Source: Thalassotalea nanhaiensis
Lineage (GTDB): Bacteria; Pseudomonadota; Gammaproteobacteria; Enterobacterales; Alteromonadaceae
Direction of reading: 5' to 3'
Length of the DNA stretch: 64,000 nt
NCBI RefSeq assembly: GCF_031583575.1
Contig: NZ_CP134146.1
Coordinates: 1,178,001 to 1,242,000 of the forward strand
Shown here: positions 41,504-51,107 of the stretch, piece after piece
Layout: the number at the start of each line of letters is the position of its first letter
Position numbering within the stretch: the stretch's first letter is position 1
Translations under genes and position numbers: made by a program
The notes under the pieces: generated by a model
What the model saw: the letters and a program-made list of their open reading frames with translations, nothing else
Told to the model about the DNA's origin: nothing
The model's database searches: none

Positions 41504-43404
41504 TGATGGATCATATTCAAATACTCTCATATTTACCGTTTTATCCTCTACTAAGCTTTTTGTTATTAGTGGCATTTGGACAGCGTTTGTCCTGGTTGAT
41601 GGCAACAGTTCTATCCGTGGGGGCGATGGCATTAAGTGCACTAAGCAGTGCGTATTTATTGCAGGTGGCTATGGTTTCTCCAGACACCGTTATAAATGCG
41701 CAATTATGGCAATGGTTCAAATTAGGTGATGAGTCAATTAACTTTGCCTTGCGTCTTGATAGTTTGTCTATGGTGATGATTTCTGTGGTCAGCGGTGTAG
41801 GCTTTTTAATTCACGCATATGCTGCCGCGTACATGAAAGGCGATGATAATTTCTCGCGATTTATGGCGTACATGAACCTGTTTATTGTGGCAATGTTGCT
41901 GTTGGTGTTAGCCGATAACTTAGTGTTGCTCTACCTTGGTTGGGAAGGTGTTGGCTTATGCAGCTTTTTATTAATTGGTTTTTGGTATCAAAACCCCGCT
42001 AATGCAATGGCGGCCAAAAAAGCATTTATAGTCACTAGAGTTGGCGATACCTTTTTAGCCATAGGCCTATTTTTACTGTTTCGTGAAACCGGTAGTTTAA
42101 CCATTAATGATATTACCGCGTTAGCGAGTAGCAATTATTTGCTTGAAAATGATATGGCGTTTTGGATTTGTTTATTGCTTGTCGGGGGCGCAGTTGGTAA
42201 GTCTGCGCAATTGCCATTACAAACCTGGTTACCTGATGCTATGGCAGGCCCTACACCAGTAAGTGCATTAATTCATGCGGCAACTATGGTGACCGCAGGT
42301 GTGTATTTAATTGCCCGTATGCAAGGGTTATTTATGCTAACGTCAGAAGTTATGACGATTGTTGCTTGGGTTGGCGCGTTAACGTTATTGCTCGCCGGCT
42401 TAGCGGCTCTTGGTCAGTCTGATATTAAACGTGTATTGGCATATTCAACAATGAGCCAAATAGGTTACATGATGTTAGCGTTAGGCGCTGGCGCGTTTAG
42501 TGCTGGCGTGATGCATTTAATGACCCATGCATTTTTTAAAGCGTTACTGTTTTTGACCGCCGGCTCAATTATTTTAGCTCTACATCATCAGCAAAATATG
42601 TTCAAAATGGGCGGACTACTTAAAAAGCTGCCGTTGATTAGTGTATTATTTATTATTGGTATAGCGGCCTTAATTGCCTTTCCTGGCACGTCCGGCTTTG
42701 TATCGAAAGAAGCGATACTTGCTGAGTTATATTCATCTGCAACCGCCGGACCTATGTTTTGGTGGATGGGCGTAATCGGCGCACTTATCACCAGTATTTA
42801 CAGTTTTAGAATGTTGTTTATTACGTTTTTTGGTGAATATCGCGGGGATGACGCAGTACACCCGGTGACAGATAAACTTCAGCTGATACCATTAATTATT
42901 TTGGCGGTATTAGCGCTTGCTGGTGGTTTACTCACCTTGGATTTAAGCGCGTTATTTCCTGCAATGCCCACAACGAGTGGTGACCCTGCTTGGCTTCATA
43001 CTGTCGCAATAGCAACGCCACTTATTGGTATTGTTATCGCTTACTTTGTTTATTTCCCTAAACCGGGGCGTGCAATAGCTGATCCTGACGAAAGCGTTGA
43101 CGCGAGCAATACCTCCTTTAATTTATATTCGTTCTTACAACGCGGCTTAGGGTTTGACACCTTGTATAATACTCTGTTGGTTAAGCCATTTTTGTTCATC
43201 AGCAAATTGAACAAAAATGACATTATCGATCAGCTCGTTCACGGTATTCGTTGGAATGTACAAACATGGCATGAAGTATTTAAAGCCAGTCAAAATGGCC
43301 AACTACGTTGGTATGGAGCCATGTTAGGGGTTGGCGTTGCACTGTTAATAGCCATTGTATTAGTAACCTCCGGTGGGGTGAACACTGGTGGAGGTGCATT
43401 ATGA
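41503..43404 (+). CDS. nuoL: NADH-quinone oxidoreductase subunit L
   Basis: A 633-residue antiporter-like proton-pumping subunit. Core signatures are LGWEGVGLCSFLLIGFWY (essential glutamate), LQTWLPDAMAGPTPVSALIHAATMVTAGVYLIAR and SDIKRVLAYSTMSQIGYMML. The long amphipathic lateral helix typical of NuoL is encoded in the last quarter. The start overlaps nuoK (TAATG), with a second ATG right after. Confidence 0.97.
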   Translation: MMDHIQILSYLPFYPLLSFLLLVAFGQRLSWLMATVLSVGAMALSALSSAYLLQVAMVSPDTVINAQLWQWFKLGDESINFALRLDSLSMVMISVVSGVGFLIHAYAAAYMKGDDNFSRFMAYMNLFIVAMLLLVLADNLVLLYLGWEGVGLCSFLLIGFWYQNPANAMAAKKAFIVTRVGDTFLAIGLFLLFRETGSLTINDITALASSNYLLENDMAFWICLLLVGGAVGKSAQLPLQTWLPDAMAGPTPVSALIHAATMVTAGVYLIARMQGLFMLTSEVMTIVAWVGALTLLLAGLAALGQSDIKRVLAYSTMSQIGYMMLALGAGAFSAGVMHLMTHAFFKALLFLTAGSIILALHHQQNMFKMGGLLKKLPLISVLFIIGIAALIAFPGTSGFVSKEAILAELYSSATAGPMFWWMGVIGALITSIYSFRMLFITFFGEYRGDDAVHPVTDKLQLIPLIILAVLALAGGLLTLDLSALFPAMPTTSGDPAWLHTVAIATPLIGIVIAYFVYFPKPGRAIADPDESVDASNTSFNLYSFLQRGLGFDTLYNTLLVKPFLFISKLNKNDIIDQLVHGIRWNVQTWHEVFKASQNGQLRWYGAMLGVGVALLIAIVLVTSGGVNTGGGAL

Positions 43405-44882
43405 TTTTAACTCAAATTCTCATTGCATTATTAACGGGCGGTATTATTGCTTGGGCAGCAGAAAGCCATCGGGCGAATACAGGTAAATGGATCAGCCTAT
43501 TAGCAATTCTATTCAGCTTTGGCTTACTGACCCAATTTACTGTTGAAAATCATCAGCTGTTTCATGAATTTTTGCCTATGGCGAACATAGAATGGATCTC
43601 AGCATTTAACATTTATTATGCTACTGGCATCGACAGTTTAAGCTTTATTTTAATCGCGCTTACCTTACTACTTGGTGTGATATGTGTATTAGTTTCTTGG
43701 CAAGAAATTACCGATAAGGTTGGCTTTTATTATTTCAATCTAATGGCCTCGATTGCCGGTATTGTTGGCGTATTCATTGCTACCGATTTATTTTTATTCT
43801 TCTTTTTTTGGGAAGTGATGCTACTGCCAATGACTGCCTTAATAGCGATATGGGGACACGAGAATAGAATTTATGCAGCAACTAAATTCTTCATCTTCAC
43901 CCAGGTTAGCAGTCTGTTAATGCTCATTGCTATTATTGCTTTAGCCTTTATTCATCAGCAACAAACCGGCAGTTTAAGTTTTGATTATTTTGCTTTAAAA
44001 CAAATGGCAATAAATCCACAAGTAGAGTTTTACATCATGCTTGGTTTCTTTATTGCCTTTGCCGTTAAGCTGCCATCATTTCCAGTACATACCTGGTTAC
44101 CTGATGCTCATACGCAAGCACCAACTGCGGGCAGTGTGTTACTGGCTGGTGTGTTGTTAAAAACCGGTGCCTACGGTCTGATTCGTTTTGTTCTGGAAAT
44201 GTTTCCACAGGCTAGCAGCAATTTTGCCAATGTGGCTGTGGTGCTTGGTGTGATCAGTATTTTATATGGCGCTAAACTTGCCTTTGCGCAAACCGATTTT
44301 AAACGTCTAGTTGCTTACAGCTCTATCTCGCACATGGGGTTTGTTATGTTGGCGTTATTTTCATACCAACAAATTGCTTATCAAGGCGCGTTGCTCACAA
44401 TTGTGGCGCACGGGCTAAGTAGTGCAGCATTATTTTCTATGGTAGGCATGTTATATCAACGCTTGCACAGTCGAGACTTGTCATTAATGGGAGGTATGTT
44501 CAGTAGCGCTCCTCGAATGGGCGGTATGTTACTGGCATTTGTTGCCGCAGCATTTGGTTTACCAGGTCTACTTAATTTTGTTGGCGAATTCATGGTATTA
44601 ACCGGCAGTTTTAAATCATACCCCGTACATGTGATATTTGCCGCGTTGGGTCTAATTGGCTCGGCTATCTATGGTATGTATTTGTTTCAGCAAAGCTTTC
44701 AAGGTGAGGCGAAACACTCTATTAATGATTTGGGTAAAAGAGAGTTATTGATCTGCGGCGCATTATTAGGATTACTGGTGTGTTTAGGCTTATTCCCCGA
44801 GCTTATTTTTGCTCACTTTCCCGAGCAATATTCGACCGCTATGAATGAGTTGGCAAGTACTCACAATGTAGGGAGTAAATAA
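43401..44882 (+). CDS. nuoM: NADH-quinone oxidoreductase subunit M
   Basis: A 493-residue antiporter-like subunit. Motifs include FFFWEVMLLPMTALIAIWG (conserved glutamate), FPVHTWLPDAHTQAPTAGSVLLAGVLLKTGAYGLIRF and TDFKRLVAYSSISHMGFVML. The ATG at 43401 follows GGAGGT and overlaps the nuoL stop by four bases. The longer open frame from 43308 lies within nuoL and is rejected. Confidence 0.97.
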   Translation: MILTQILIALLTGGIIAWAAESHRANTGKWISLLAILFSFGLLTQFTVENHQLFHEFLPMANIEWISAFNIYYATGIDSLSFILIALTLLLGVICVLVSWQEITDKVGFYYFNLMASIAGIVGVFIATDLFLFFFFWEVMLLPMTALIAIWGHENRIYAATKFFIFTQVSSLLMLIAIIALAFIHQQQTGSLSFDYFALKQMAINPQVEFYIMLGFFIAFAVKLPSFPVHTWLPDAHTQAPTAGSVLLAGVLLKTGAYGLIRFVLEMFPQASSNFANVAVVLGVISILYGAKLAFAQTDFKRLVAYSSISHMGFVMLALFSYQQIAYQGALLTIVAHGLSSAALFSMVGMLYQRLHSRDLSLMGGMFSSAPRMGGMLLAFVAAAFGLPGLLNFVGEFMVLTGSFKSYPVHVIFAALGLIGSAIYGMYLFQQSFQGEAKHSINDLGKRELLICGALLGLLVCLGLFPELIFAHFPEQYSTAMNELASTHNVGSK

Positions 44883-46348
44883 TGAGTAGTTTAGAATTAT
44901 TAGCCATTTTACCGCAGCTGGTTTTGTCACTGGCGATCGTTTTGCAACTGCTATTAATCGCTGTTAAACGTTCTACGCTTATGATCCAAGCATTTACCGC
45001 GATTAGTATTGTGTTGGCGGGCACAGCTCATTATCTGATTATGCCGGCAATTAATACTCAATCAACTATCTTGTTTTACCTTGATGGGTTTTCATTGGCA
45101 ATAAGCGTATTAGTGCTGTTCTGTGCATTTATTGTTTGCTTGGTAAGTGGCCGCTATTTAAAAGTAAGCCAAGAGGTTCATGATGAATATTATGTGCTGT
45201 TATTGTTGGTAACTTTAGGGGCAAGTTTATTGGCGATAAGTAATCATTTTGCCAGCGTATTCTTAGGATTAGAGTTATTAAGTATTGCGTTAATCGGCAT
45301 GGTTGGCTATTTACGTAACCGTCGACAAACGTTGGAAGCAAGTTTTAAATACCTGATTTTAAGCGCAACCGCGTCCAGTATTTTATTATTCGGTATGGCG
45401 ATGATTTATGCTTACAGCGGTAACTTAAACTTCCACCATCTTAGCAACAGCTTTTTAGCGGTGAATAACCCGCAAATGCAATTATTATTTAATGCCGGCT
45501 CGGTATTATTTATTGTTGGTTTAGCATTTAAACTGTCATTAGCACCGTTTCATATGTGGACACCCGACGTATATCAAGGGGCTCCAGCACCTGTAAGTAT
45601 GTTACTAGCTACAGTATCTAAAACAGCCATATTTGCGGTGTTGATCAAGTTTTGGTTTTTCTCAGTGCAATATGTATCCCCTTCAAGTGAACAGCCAATG
45701 CTCAATGTAATTACCTTTGTGGCTATCGCATCAATGATCGTAGGTAATCTTTTAGCGCTGCAACAAACCAACATCAAACGCTTATTGGCTTATTCATCTA
45801 TTGCGCATATGGGATACCTGCTGATCATTTTAAATGTAATGTCGCATCAATCACTACAGTTAGCGTGGGAGTCGGGGTTATTTTACTTACTGGCATATTG
45901 TTTGGCGACGTTACTAATATTTACCTTTATATGCCAAACCTCAAAAGCTAATAGCGAGCAAGATAATGATAATTGGCAACATTGGAATGGCTTATTTTGG
46001 CGTTCTCCTGTGCAAGCAGCTGCTCTAATGTGTGCATTGCTGTCACTTGCGGGTATTCCATTAACTGCAGGGTTTATCGGTAAGTTTTATATCATTAGTA
46101 CTGCTGTAGACAATGCTGCATGGTGGTTATTAGCAAGTTTAGTCGTGGGCAGTGGTATTGGCTTGTATTATTACCTGCGCATAATTTTCACGTTATTCGC
46201 CAAGCCAGATAATCAACATTTATTCAAACTAAACCGTCTGTCACATGCGGTTATTGTAAGCTTAAGCATAACTCTACTAGTGTTTGGAATATTACCTGAT
46301 GTGATTTCTGAAGAAGTTCGCTTATTCGCCTTGTCAAAATTCGGTTAA
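44882..46348 (+). CDS. nuoN: NADH-quinone oxidoreductase subunit N
   Basis: A 488-residue antiporter-like subunit and the last gene of the operon. Motifs include FLGLELLSIALIGMVGYLRN (conserved glutamate), FHMWTPDVYQGAPAPVSMLLATVSKTAIFAVLIK and TNIKRLLAYSSIAHMGYLLI. It overlaps nuoM by one base (TAATG). A hairpin follows 13 bases behind the stop. Confidence 0.97.
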   Translation: MSSLELLAILPQLVLSLAIVLQLLLIAVKRSTLMIQAFTAISIVLAGTAHYLIMPAINTQSTILFYLDGFSLAISVLVLFCAFIVCLVSGRYLKVSQEVHDEYYVLLLLVTLGASLLAISNHFASVFLGLELLSIALIGMVGYLRNRRQTLEASFKYLILSATASSILLFGMAMIYAYSGNLNFHHLSNSFLAVNNPQMQLLFNAGSVLFIVGLAFKLSLAPFHMWTPDVYQGAPAPVSMLLATVSKTAIFAVLIKFWFFSVQYVSPSSEQPMLNVITFVAIASMIVGNLLALQQTNIKRLLAYSSIAHMGYLLIILNVMSHQSLQLAWESGLFYLLAYCLATLLIFTFICQTSKANSEQDNDNWQHWNGLFWRSPVQAAALMCALLSLAGIPLTAGFIGKFYIISTAVDNAAWWLLASLVVGSGIGLYYYLRIIFTLFAKPDNQHLFKLNRLSHAVIVSLSITLLVFGILPDVISEEVRLFALSKFG

Positions 46349-46360
46349 AACCAGATGTTC

Positions 46361-46407
46361 AGAGTCACTGAAGAAATGATATCAGTGACTCTACCCTCTA
46401 ATTTTTT
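46361..46407 (+). terminator. Hairpin terminator of the nuo operon
   Basis: AGAGTCACTGA (46361-46371) and TCAGTGACTCT (46382-46392) form a perfect 11-bp stem. The T run (46402-46407) begins nine bases after the stem, further than ideal, so termination may be incomplete. Confidence 0.6.
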
Positions 46408-46574
46408 CACCACTATTTAGTCCTTATTACTAGTGAAACACTACTCTCTCGCACTGGAGTTAAATTAAATCCTTTAAAAACAATCGATTAAAAAGTTGGC
46501 TTGAAATTTGGATGTATTAACCTATTAGTAACAAAATTAGTCAAAAATACACTATTTAATTCAGGGATCTAACA

Positions 46575-47336
46575 ATGAAAATGACCAAAATTGCCGCTTT
46601 ATTATCTGCCGTACTTATTTTACCTGGCTGTGTTATCCATGTTGGAGCACAAAGTGCAGACGTAGAATTACAAGAAAACTTATCCATTGCGAGCTCAGGT
46701 GTAAAGACTTTAGAAGTTGAATCTGGAGCAGGATTTTTAAATATCGTTGGCGTAGAAGGCGCGACTGAAATTACGGTAAAAGCCGACATTGAAACTACGA
46801 AAAAACGTAATTATGAACTGGAGCTAACTAAAGTTGGCTCACGTGCAGTCCTTGTTGCTAAACATGGTTCTACCAGCGGCTTTTGGAATGGCAGTAGCCC
46901 GTCAATCAATTTAACAGTGCAGGTGCCAAAACACTTAGCGTTAGATATTGATGATGGCTCAGGTGATATTTCAATTACAGATATCAACAACTTTGTAGAA
47001 GTTGAAGATGGCTCAGGTTCATTATTTATTAAAAATATTCAAGGTGACTTAATTGTAGATGATGGCTCTGGTGAGTTGGAAATTAGCAATGTGAGTGGCA
47101 ATGTCGATATTGATGACGGCTCAGGTGAAATGACCGTGACTGATATCGCAGGCTCAGTAAAAGTTGAAGATGGCTCTGGTGAAATGACTTTACGTCATAT
47201 TGGCGGCATGGTGACTATCGATGATGGCTCAGGCTCTATCGAAGTAAAAGATGCCGGCGGTTTAACTATTACTGACAGTGGCTCAGGTGGCTTAAATATT
47301 AAAGATGTTAAAGGTGAATTTAATATCGATTCGTAA
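46575..47336 (+). CDS. Lipoprotein with tandem DDGSG beta repeats (DUF4097-like)
   Basis: A 253-residue lipoprotein with an LPGC lipobox (Cys19). Residues about 40-115 form a beta region (VKTLEVESGAGFLNIVGVEG). From about residue 128 a series of roughly 19-residue repeats follows, each built around (I/V)-(D/E)-DGSG: IDDGSGDISI, VEDGSGSLFI, VDDGSGELEI, IDDGSGEMTV, VEDGSGEMTL, IDDGSGSIEV and a last TDSGSGGLNI. This is a regular stacked-strand (beta-solenoid or DUF4097-type) architecture on the periplasmic side. The function is unknown. TTGAAA at 46501 and TATTAG at 46523 could be its promoter. A strong terminator follows, so it is transcribed alone. Confidence 0.8.
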   Translation: MKMTKIAALLSAVLILPGCVIHVGAQSADVELQENLSIASSGVKTLEVESGAGFLNIVGVEGATEITVKADIETTKKRNYELELTKVGSRAVLVAKHGSTSGFWNGSSPSINLTVQVPKHLALDIDDGSGDISITDINNFVEVEDGSGSLFIKNIQGDLIVDDGSGELEISNVSGNVDIDDGSGEMTVTDIAGSVKVEDGSGEMTLRHIGGMVTIDDGSGSIEVKDAGGLTITDSGSGGLNIKDVKGEFNIDS

Positions 47337-47404
47337 TCTCCTTTTTTACTAAGTTTGTTTACTCCCTATAGATCTGTCAATCTGTAAAACAGCTGGTAAA
47401 TACT

Positions 47405-47451
47405 AAACCCGGTGTGCTCCTAATTAATGATGAGAGCGCATCGGGTTTTTT
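47405..47451 (+). terminator. Strong terminator after the DDGSG lipoprotein
   Basis: ACCCGGTGTGCTC (47407-47419) pairs with GAGCGCATCGGGT (47434-47446) over 13 bp, including two G-U pairs. A run of six T follows directly. Confidence 0.85.
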
Positions 47452-47518
47452 CTTTATGACCTAACTAACTCCAAATTTTGCCTATTTCATCGCTATCCGG
47501 GTCCCCAAACCATACCAT

Positions 47519-47573
47519 TCCCTGAATTTATTTCAGGGTCCATAGAACAGCGAGATACTGAAACGAGTTCAGT
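47519..47573. repeat. TCCTGAAC-type double palindrome
   Basis: CCCTGAATTTATTTCAGGG (47520-47538) and ACTGAAACGAGTTCAGT (47557-47573) are two related hairpins 18 bases apart. They are the same family as the sequences near 13.1, 52.3, 59.0 and 59.2 kb. The rest of the 356-bp gap (47337-47692) holds the terminator above and an AT-rich stretch with a possible TATACT -10 at 47654-47659. Confidence 0.7.
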
Positions 47574-47692
47574 AAGTGGTGAATAGCGATTAAGTAAGTT
47601 GTATTCATTAGAGAGAAATCAGCAGCTTACACTGCATATATCGTTTTATCGACTATACTTTTCAACACAGATAAACAATAAAAATATTAACT

Positions 47693-48691
47693 ATGATAGG
47701 TAAAATATTAAGTATTACTTTCTTGTTTTTTCTTTCTTTTATATCACTAAGCGCAGAACAACAGTATTCAAAAACTATTGATATCAAAGAATGGAAGGTG
47801 CCTTGGGATAACACTCGTCCAAGGGATCCAGCTGTAGACTCAAAAGGCAATGTATGGTTTTGTGGGCAGGCCGGAAATTACATTGCTAGATTAAACCCTG
47901 GCACGGGGGAGTTTAAGCGGTTCGAGTTAGCGGACAATACCAACCCACATAATCTCATTATTGATAGTAACAATAACGTTTGGTATGCCGGCAATCGTAA
48001 CAGCCATATTGGTAAATTAAACCCTAATGATGGCAGCATAAAAACGTACACTATGCCCGGTGATACCTCTATCGACCCTCATACTTTAGTGTTTAATTCG
48101 GCTGAAAATATTTGGTTTACTGCTCAATGGGGTAATAAAGTTGGTTTTTTAAATACCCAAACTGGTGATATTAGTTTAATTACAATGCCTTTTGATTCGG
48201 CAAGGCCTTATGGCGTTAAAGTTGATTATGATGATATTCCTTGGGTGGTTTTATTTGGCAGCAACAAGCTTGCGAAAATCGATCCGGTAAATTTATCGGT
48301 TGAGCAAATAGATTTAGTGGATGTAAAAGAGCGGCCAAGGCGACTGGAAATAACCCAAAACAATCAAATTTATTATCTTGATCATAGTTTAGGCTACTTG
48401 GGTAGCTATAACTCAAGCACAAAAAATATCAACCGTTGGCAGTTGCCTGAACAGCAAAAAGCCAAACTGTATGGATCGGCCATTGATCGTAATGACCGTA
48501 TTTGGATAGCGCTTACAGGTGTCAGTCCAAATCAAATCAGAGTGTTTGATACCAATAGCAAACAATTTATTGCCAATGTAGAAGTACCGAGCGGGGCAGG
48601 GTCTATTCGTTATATGTATTATCATAATGCCTCGGATGAGGTGTGGTTTGGTACCGATGCTAATACAATAGGGCGTGTAAAGCTCCACTAG
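47693..48691 (+). CDS. Exported beta-propeller protein (streptogramin lyase-like)
   Basis: A 332-residue protein with a Sec signal (residues 1-22, ...FFLSFISLSAEQ). The mature part repeats a roughly 40-residue blade: AVDSKGNVWFCGQAGNYIARLNPGTGEFKRF, IIDSNNNVWYAGNRNSHIGKLNPNDGSIKTY, VFNSAENIWFTAQWGNKVGFLNTQTGDISLI and further copies to the end, giving a six- or seven-bladed propeller. This is the virginiamycin B lyase (Vgb, COG4257) fold. Most such proteins are not antibiotic lyases, and catalytic His/Glu residues cannot be verified here, so only the fold is claimed. No operon partner is present. A palindromic element starts right at its stop codon. Confidence 0.8.
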   Translation: MIGKILSITFLFFLSFISLSAEQQYSKTIDIKEWKVPWDNTRPRDPAVDSKGNVWFCGQAGNYIARLNPGTGEFKRFELADNTNPHNLIIDSNNNVWYAGNRNSHIGKLNPNDGSIKTYTMPGDTSIDPHTLVFNSAENIWFTAQWGNKVGFLNTQTGDISLITMPFDSARPYGVKVDYDDIPWVVLFGSNKLAKIDPVNLSVEQIDLVDVKERPRRLEITQNNQIYYLDHSLGYLGSYNSSTKNINRWQLPEQQKAKLYGSAIDRNDRIWIALTGVSPNQIRVFDTNSKQFIANVEVPSGAGSIRYMYYHNASDEVWFGTDANTIGRVKLH

Positions 48692-48814
48692 ATACGAATA
48701 CGTAGCTACGCTACTTCGGATACGCTTTGCTTCGAATACGCTCTCGCTTCGATAACTGCTTCGTTATTCGAAATGAAATGTATTCGGAGGTACGAAGTAC
48801 CGTATTCTTAACTA
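48691..48814. repeat. GAATACG palindromic element, copy D
   Basis: A clean copy with left hairpin GTAGC-TAC-GCTAC (48702-48714) and right hairpin GGTAC-GAA-GTACC (48789-48801). The arms are ACGAATACG and CGTATTCTTAACT. It begins at the stop codon of the propeller gene. Confidence 0.88.
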
Positions 48815-48891
48815 AAGCCAACTTTTGGCACTATTTTTGCTGTAAATGTTAACAAATTACGCTTTTTAGCCTGTTTTTTACACAATGTTAC

Positions 48892-48919
48892 TTGCATTTT
48901 TATTACAAAACGGTATGAT
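48892..48919 (+). promoter_or_regulatory. Candidate deaD promoter
   Basis: TTGCAT (48892-48897), a 16-base spacer and TATGAT (48914-48919) make a good sigma-70 pair. It predicts a transcript start near 48926, about 310 bases before the deaD start codon. Confidence 0.6.
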
Positions 48920-48925
48920 GCGCCA

Positions 48926-49234
48926 ACTTCTCCTAACGCCACAACATAACGGCAATTAATAGGAGATTACTTTACTAATCACAATATTAGTAATTAGAGT
49001 GGTTATTTCCGCCAACTGACTTGCCAAGAGCTAGCCAAGATGGATCCATAAGCAGTGATTGCTTATGACAAAGAACATCAAATTAGCTATAGATCCCAAA
49101 AGCCTATGTGTGCTCTTATATTGTACACATGTAGCGCATCGATCTCGCCATAAGTCTTCCGGTGGATAACTTTGAATTTTTTCGCAGTTATTTACCGTTA
49201 AGGTATTGATCTGCCTGTTGAGAAGACAAAATTA
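48926..49234 (+). ncRNA. Long 5' leader of deaD
   Basis: About 310 untranslated bases separate the likely promoter from the start codon. The leader has several short inverted repeats, for example TTACTAAT...ATTAGTAA around 48969-48994 and a TGATTGCTTATGACA area near 49057. A three-codon frame (ATGGATCCATAA, from 49040) is present. Long structured leaders are known on cold-shock helicase genes such as E. coli csdA, where they act in cold induction and autoregulation. The same role here is inference. Confidence 0.5.
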
Positions 49235-51046
49235 ATGACTGAATTAAACAACGCTACTGTTAGCTTTGAATCTTTAGGTTTGCCTGAAGTATTATTATCT
49301 GCACTAAACGGCATGGGTTTTGTAAACCCTACACCAATCCAAGAAAAAACTATTGGTCCTTTAATCGAAGGTCGTGACGTTTTAGGTGAAGCCCAAACTG
49401 GTACAGGTAAAACTGCTGCATTTGGTTTACCAGCACTTGCTAATATTGACGTTAAATTACGCAAACCTCAAATGATGGTTTTAGCACCAACTCGTGAACT
49501 TGCTATTCAAGTAGCTGAAGCGTTAGAAGAGTTTGCTAAAAACATGAAAGGTTTACGTGTAGCAACACTTTATGGTGGTCAATCTTACGGCCCACAACTT
49601 TCGCAACTAGAAAAAGGTGCACAAGTTGTTGTTGGTACTCCTGGTCGCTTAATGGATCACTTACGTCGCAAAACATTAAAATTAGCTGACGTTAAATTCT
49701 GTGCCCTTGATGAAGCTGATGAAATGCTTAACATGGGTTTCCTAGAAGACATCGAATGGATCCTTGATCACTTAGGTGATGAAACGCAAATGGCCTTGTT
49801 CTCTGCAACTATGCCTCATGCAATCAAAAAGATTGCCGATCGTTTCTTAGATAACCCGGTACATGTAAAAATTGCCGCGAAAAAAGAATCTAAAAAGAAC
49901 ATTGCTCAGCTTTCATGGCGAGTAAGTGGTATTACTAAAAATACTGCATTAGAGCGCATCATTGAATCATTTGATTACGACGCTGTACTTATCTTTGTTC
50001 GTACTCGTAACGATACTATTACTATTGCTGAGCAACTTGAACGTTTAGGCTACCCTTGTGCTGCATTGAATGGTGATATGAACCAAGCACAACGTGAACG
50101 TACTGTTGAACAACTTAAAAACGGTAAGCTTTCAATCATGGTTGCAACTGACGTTGTAGCACGTGGTTTAGATATTCAGCGTATCGATTTAGTTATCAAC
50201 TACGATTTACCAGGTGACACTGAATCTTATGTTCACCGTATTGGTCGTACTGGCCGTGCTGGTCGTGAAGGTACTGCAATTTCATTTGTACGTCCTCGTG
50301 AGTTTTATAATGTTCGTCATTACGAACGTGCAACTGCGGGTACAATCAACGAATTCAACTTACCAACAATTCAAGAAATTGGATTGTCTCGTATAGAACG
50401 TTGTCGTCAATCACTAATTGCGTCTGTTGCTGAAAAAGATTTATCAAGCATGCGTGAAATTTTAGAGAAAATGGCTGCAGACTCAGAAGTTGATATTGCT
50501 GACTTAGCTGCTGCGTTATTGTTTGATAAACAATTAAAGCAACCTTTACAACCTAAAGAAGATGCACGTCCACGTCGTGAACGTTCAGACCGTGACTCAC
50601 GTGATACTCGTGGTAGAGATCGTAATGACCGTGGTGGCCGTGACCGTAATGACCGCAATGGTCGTGGCGAACGCGCTGACAGAGGTGAACGTAAAGAACG
50701 TCGTCAATCGTCAGGTGCACGCCCAGACGTAGATTGGCAAGCATACCGCATTGAAGTAGGTAAAGATCACGGTGCTCGTCCTGGTGATATCGTTGGCGCA
50801 ATTGCAAACGAAATTTCATTAGACAGTGCATACATTGGTCAAATTAACTTGAATGACAACCACACCATTGTACAACTACCAAAAGGCATGCCAAAAGATG
50901 CATTCCAAAAGTTACGTAGTGTACAAGTACGTCGTCAACGTTTAGACATTTCAGTGTCAGATGCACCGGTTGAAGCGCAAGTACGTAAACCGCGTAGAGA
51001 CCGCAATGACCGTAACTCTCGTAACGAGCGTTCAGCACGTCACTAA
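49235..51046 (+). CDS. deaD: Cold-shock DEAD-box RNA helicase DeaD (CsdA)
   Basis: A 603-residue ATP-dependent RNA helicase acting in ribosome assembly and mRNA decay at low temperature. The Q motif lies near the start (GFVNPTPIQEKTI), Walker A is AQTGTGKTAAF, DEAD is in FCALDEADEML, SAT is FSATMP, and the last motif is HRIGRTGRAGREG. After the core comes a dimerisation part. An Arg/Asp/Asn-rich low-complexity stretch follows (about residues 445-490, RDRNDRGGRDRNDRN), then a CsdA-type RNA-binding domain (YRIEVGKDHGARPGDIVGAIANE) and a second RDRND tail. Arginine is almost always CGT, typical of strong expression. It is preceded by a long leader and closed by a UUCG terminator. Confidence 0.97.
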   Translation: MTELNNATVSFESLGLPEVLLSALNGMGFVNPTPIQEKTIGPLIEGRDVLGEAQTGTGKTAAFGLPALANIDVKLRKPQMMVLAPTRELAIQVAEALEEFAKNMKGLRVATLYGGQSYGPQLSQLEKGAQVVVGTPGRLMDHLRRKTLKLADVKFCALDEADEMLNMGFLEDIEWILDHLGDETQMALFSATMPHAIKKIADRFLDNPVHVKIAAKKESKKNIAQLSWRVSGITKNTALERIIESFDYDAVLIFVRTRNDTITIAEQLERLGYPCAALNGDMNQAQRERTVEQLKNGKLSIMVATDVVARGLDIQRIDLVINYDLPGDTESYVHRIGRTGRAGREGTAISFVRPREFYNVRHYERATAGTINEFNLPTIQEIGLSRIERCRQSLIASVAEKDLSSMREILEKMAADSEVDIADLAAALLFDKQLKQPLQPKEDARPRRERSDRDSRDTRGRDRNDRGGRDRNDRNGRGERADRGERKERRQSSGARPDVDWQAYRIEVGKDHGARPGDIVGAIANEISLDSAYIGQINLNDNHTIVQLPKGMPKDAFQKLRSVQVRRQRLDISVSDAPVEAQVRKPRRDRNDRNSRNERSARH

Positions 51047-51071
51047 GCACTTTGCTTAACTCAAATAATTT

Positions 51072-51105
51072 AAAAGGATGACTTCGGTTATCCTTTTTTG
51101 TTTTT
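51072..51105 (+). terminator. deaD terminator with UUCG tetraloop
   Basis: AAAAGGATGAC (51072-51082), TTCG loop and GTTATCCTTTT (51087-51097) form an 11-bp stem with one G-U pair. T runs extend into 51105. Confidence 0.9.
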
Positions 51106-51107
51106 AT

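Noticed and set aside
43308-43400. Longer N-terminus for nuoM
   Set aside because: It is within nuoL, is Trp/Cys-rich and unlike any NuoM; GGAGGT marks 43401.
47693-48691. Calling the propeller protein a streptogramin-resistance enzyme
   Set aside because: Only the fold is supported; catalytic residues could not be verified and such propellers have many roles.
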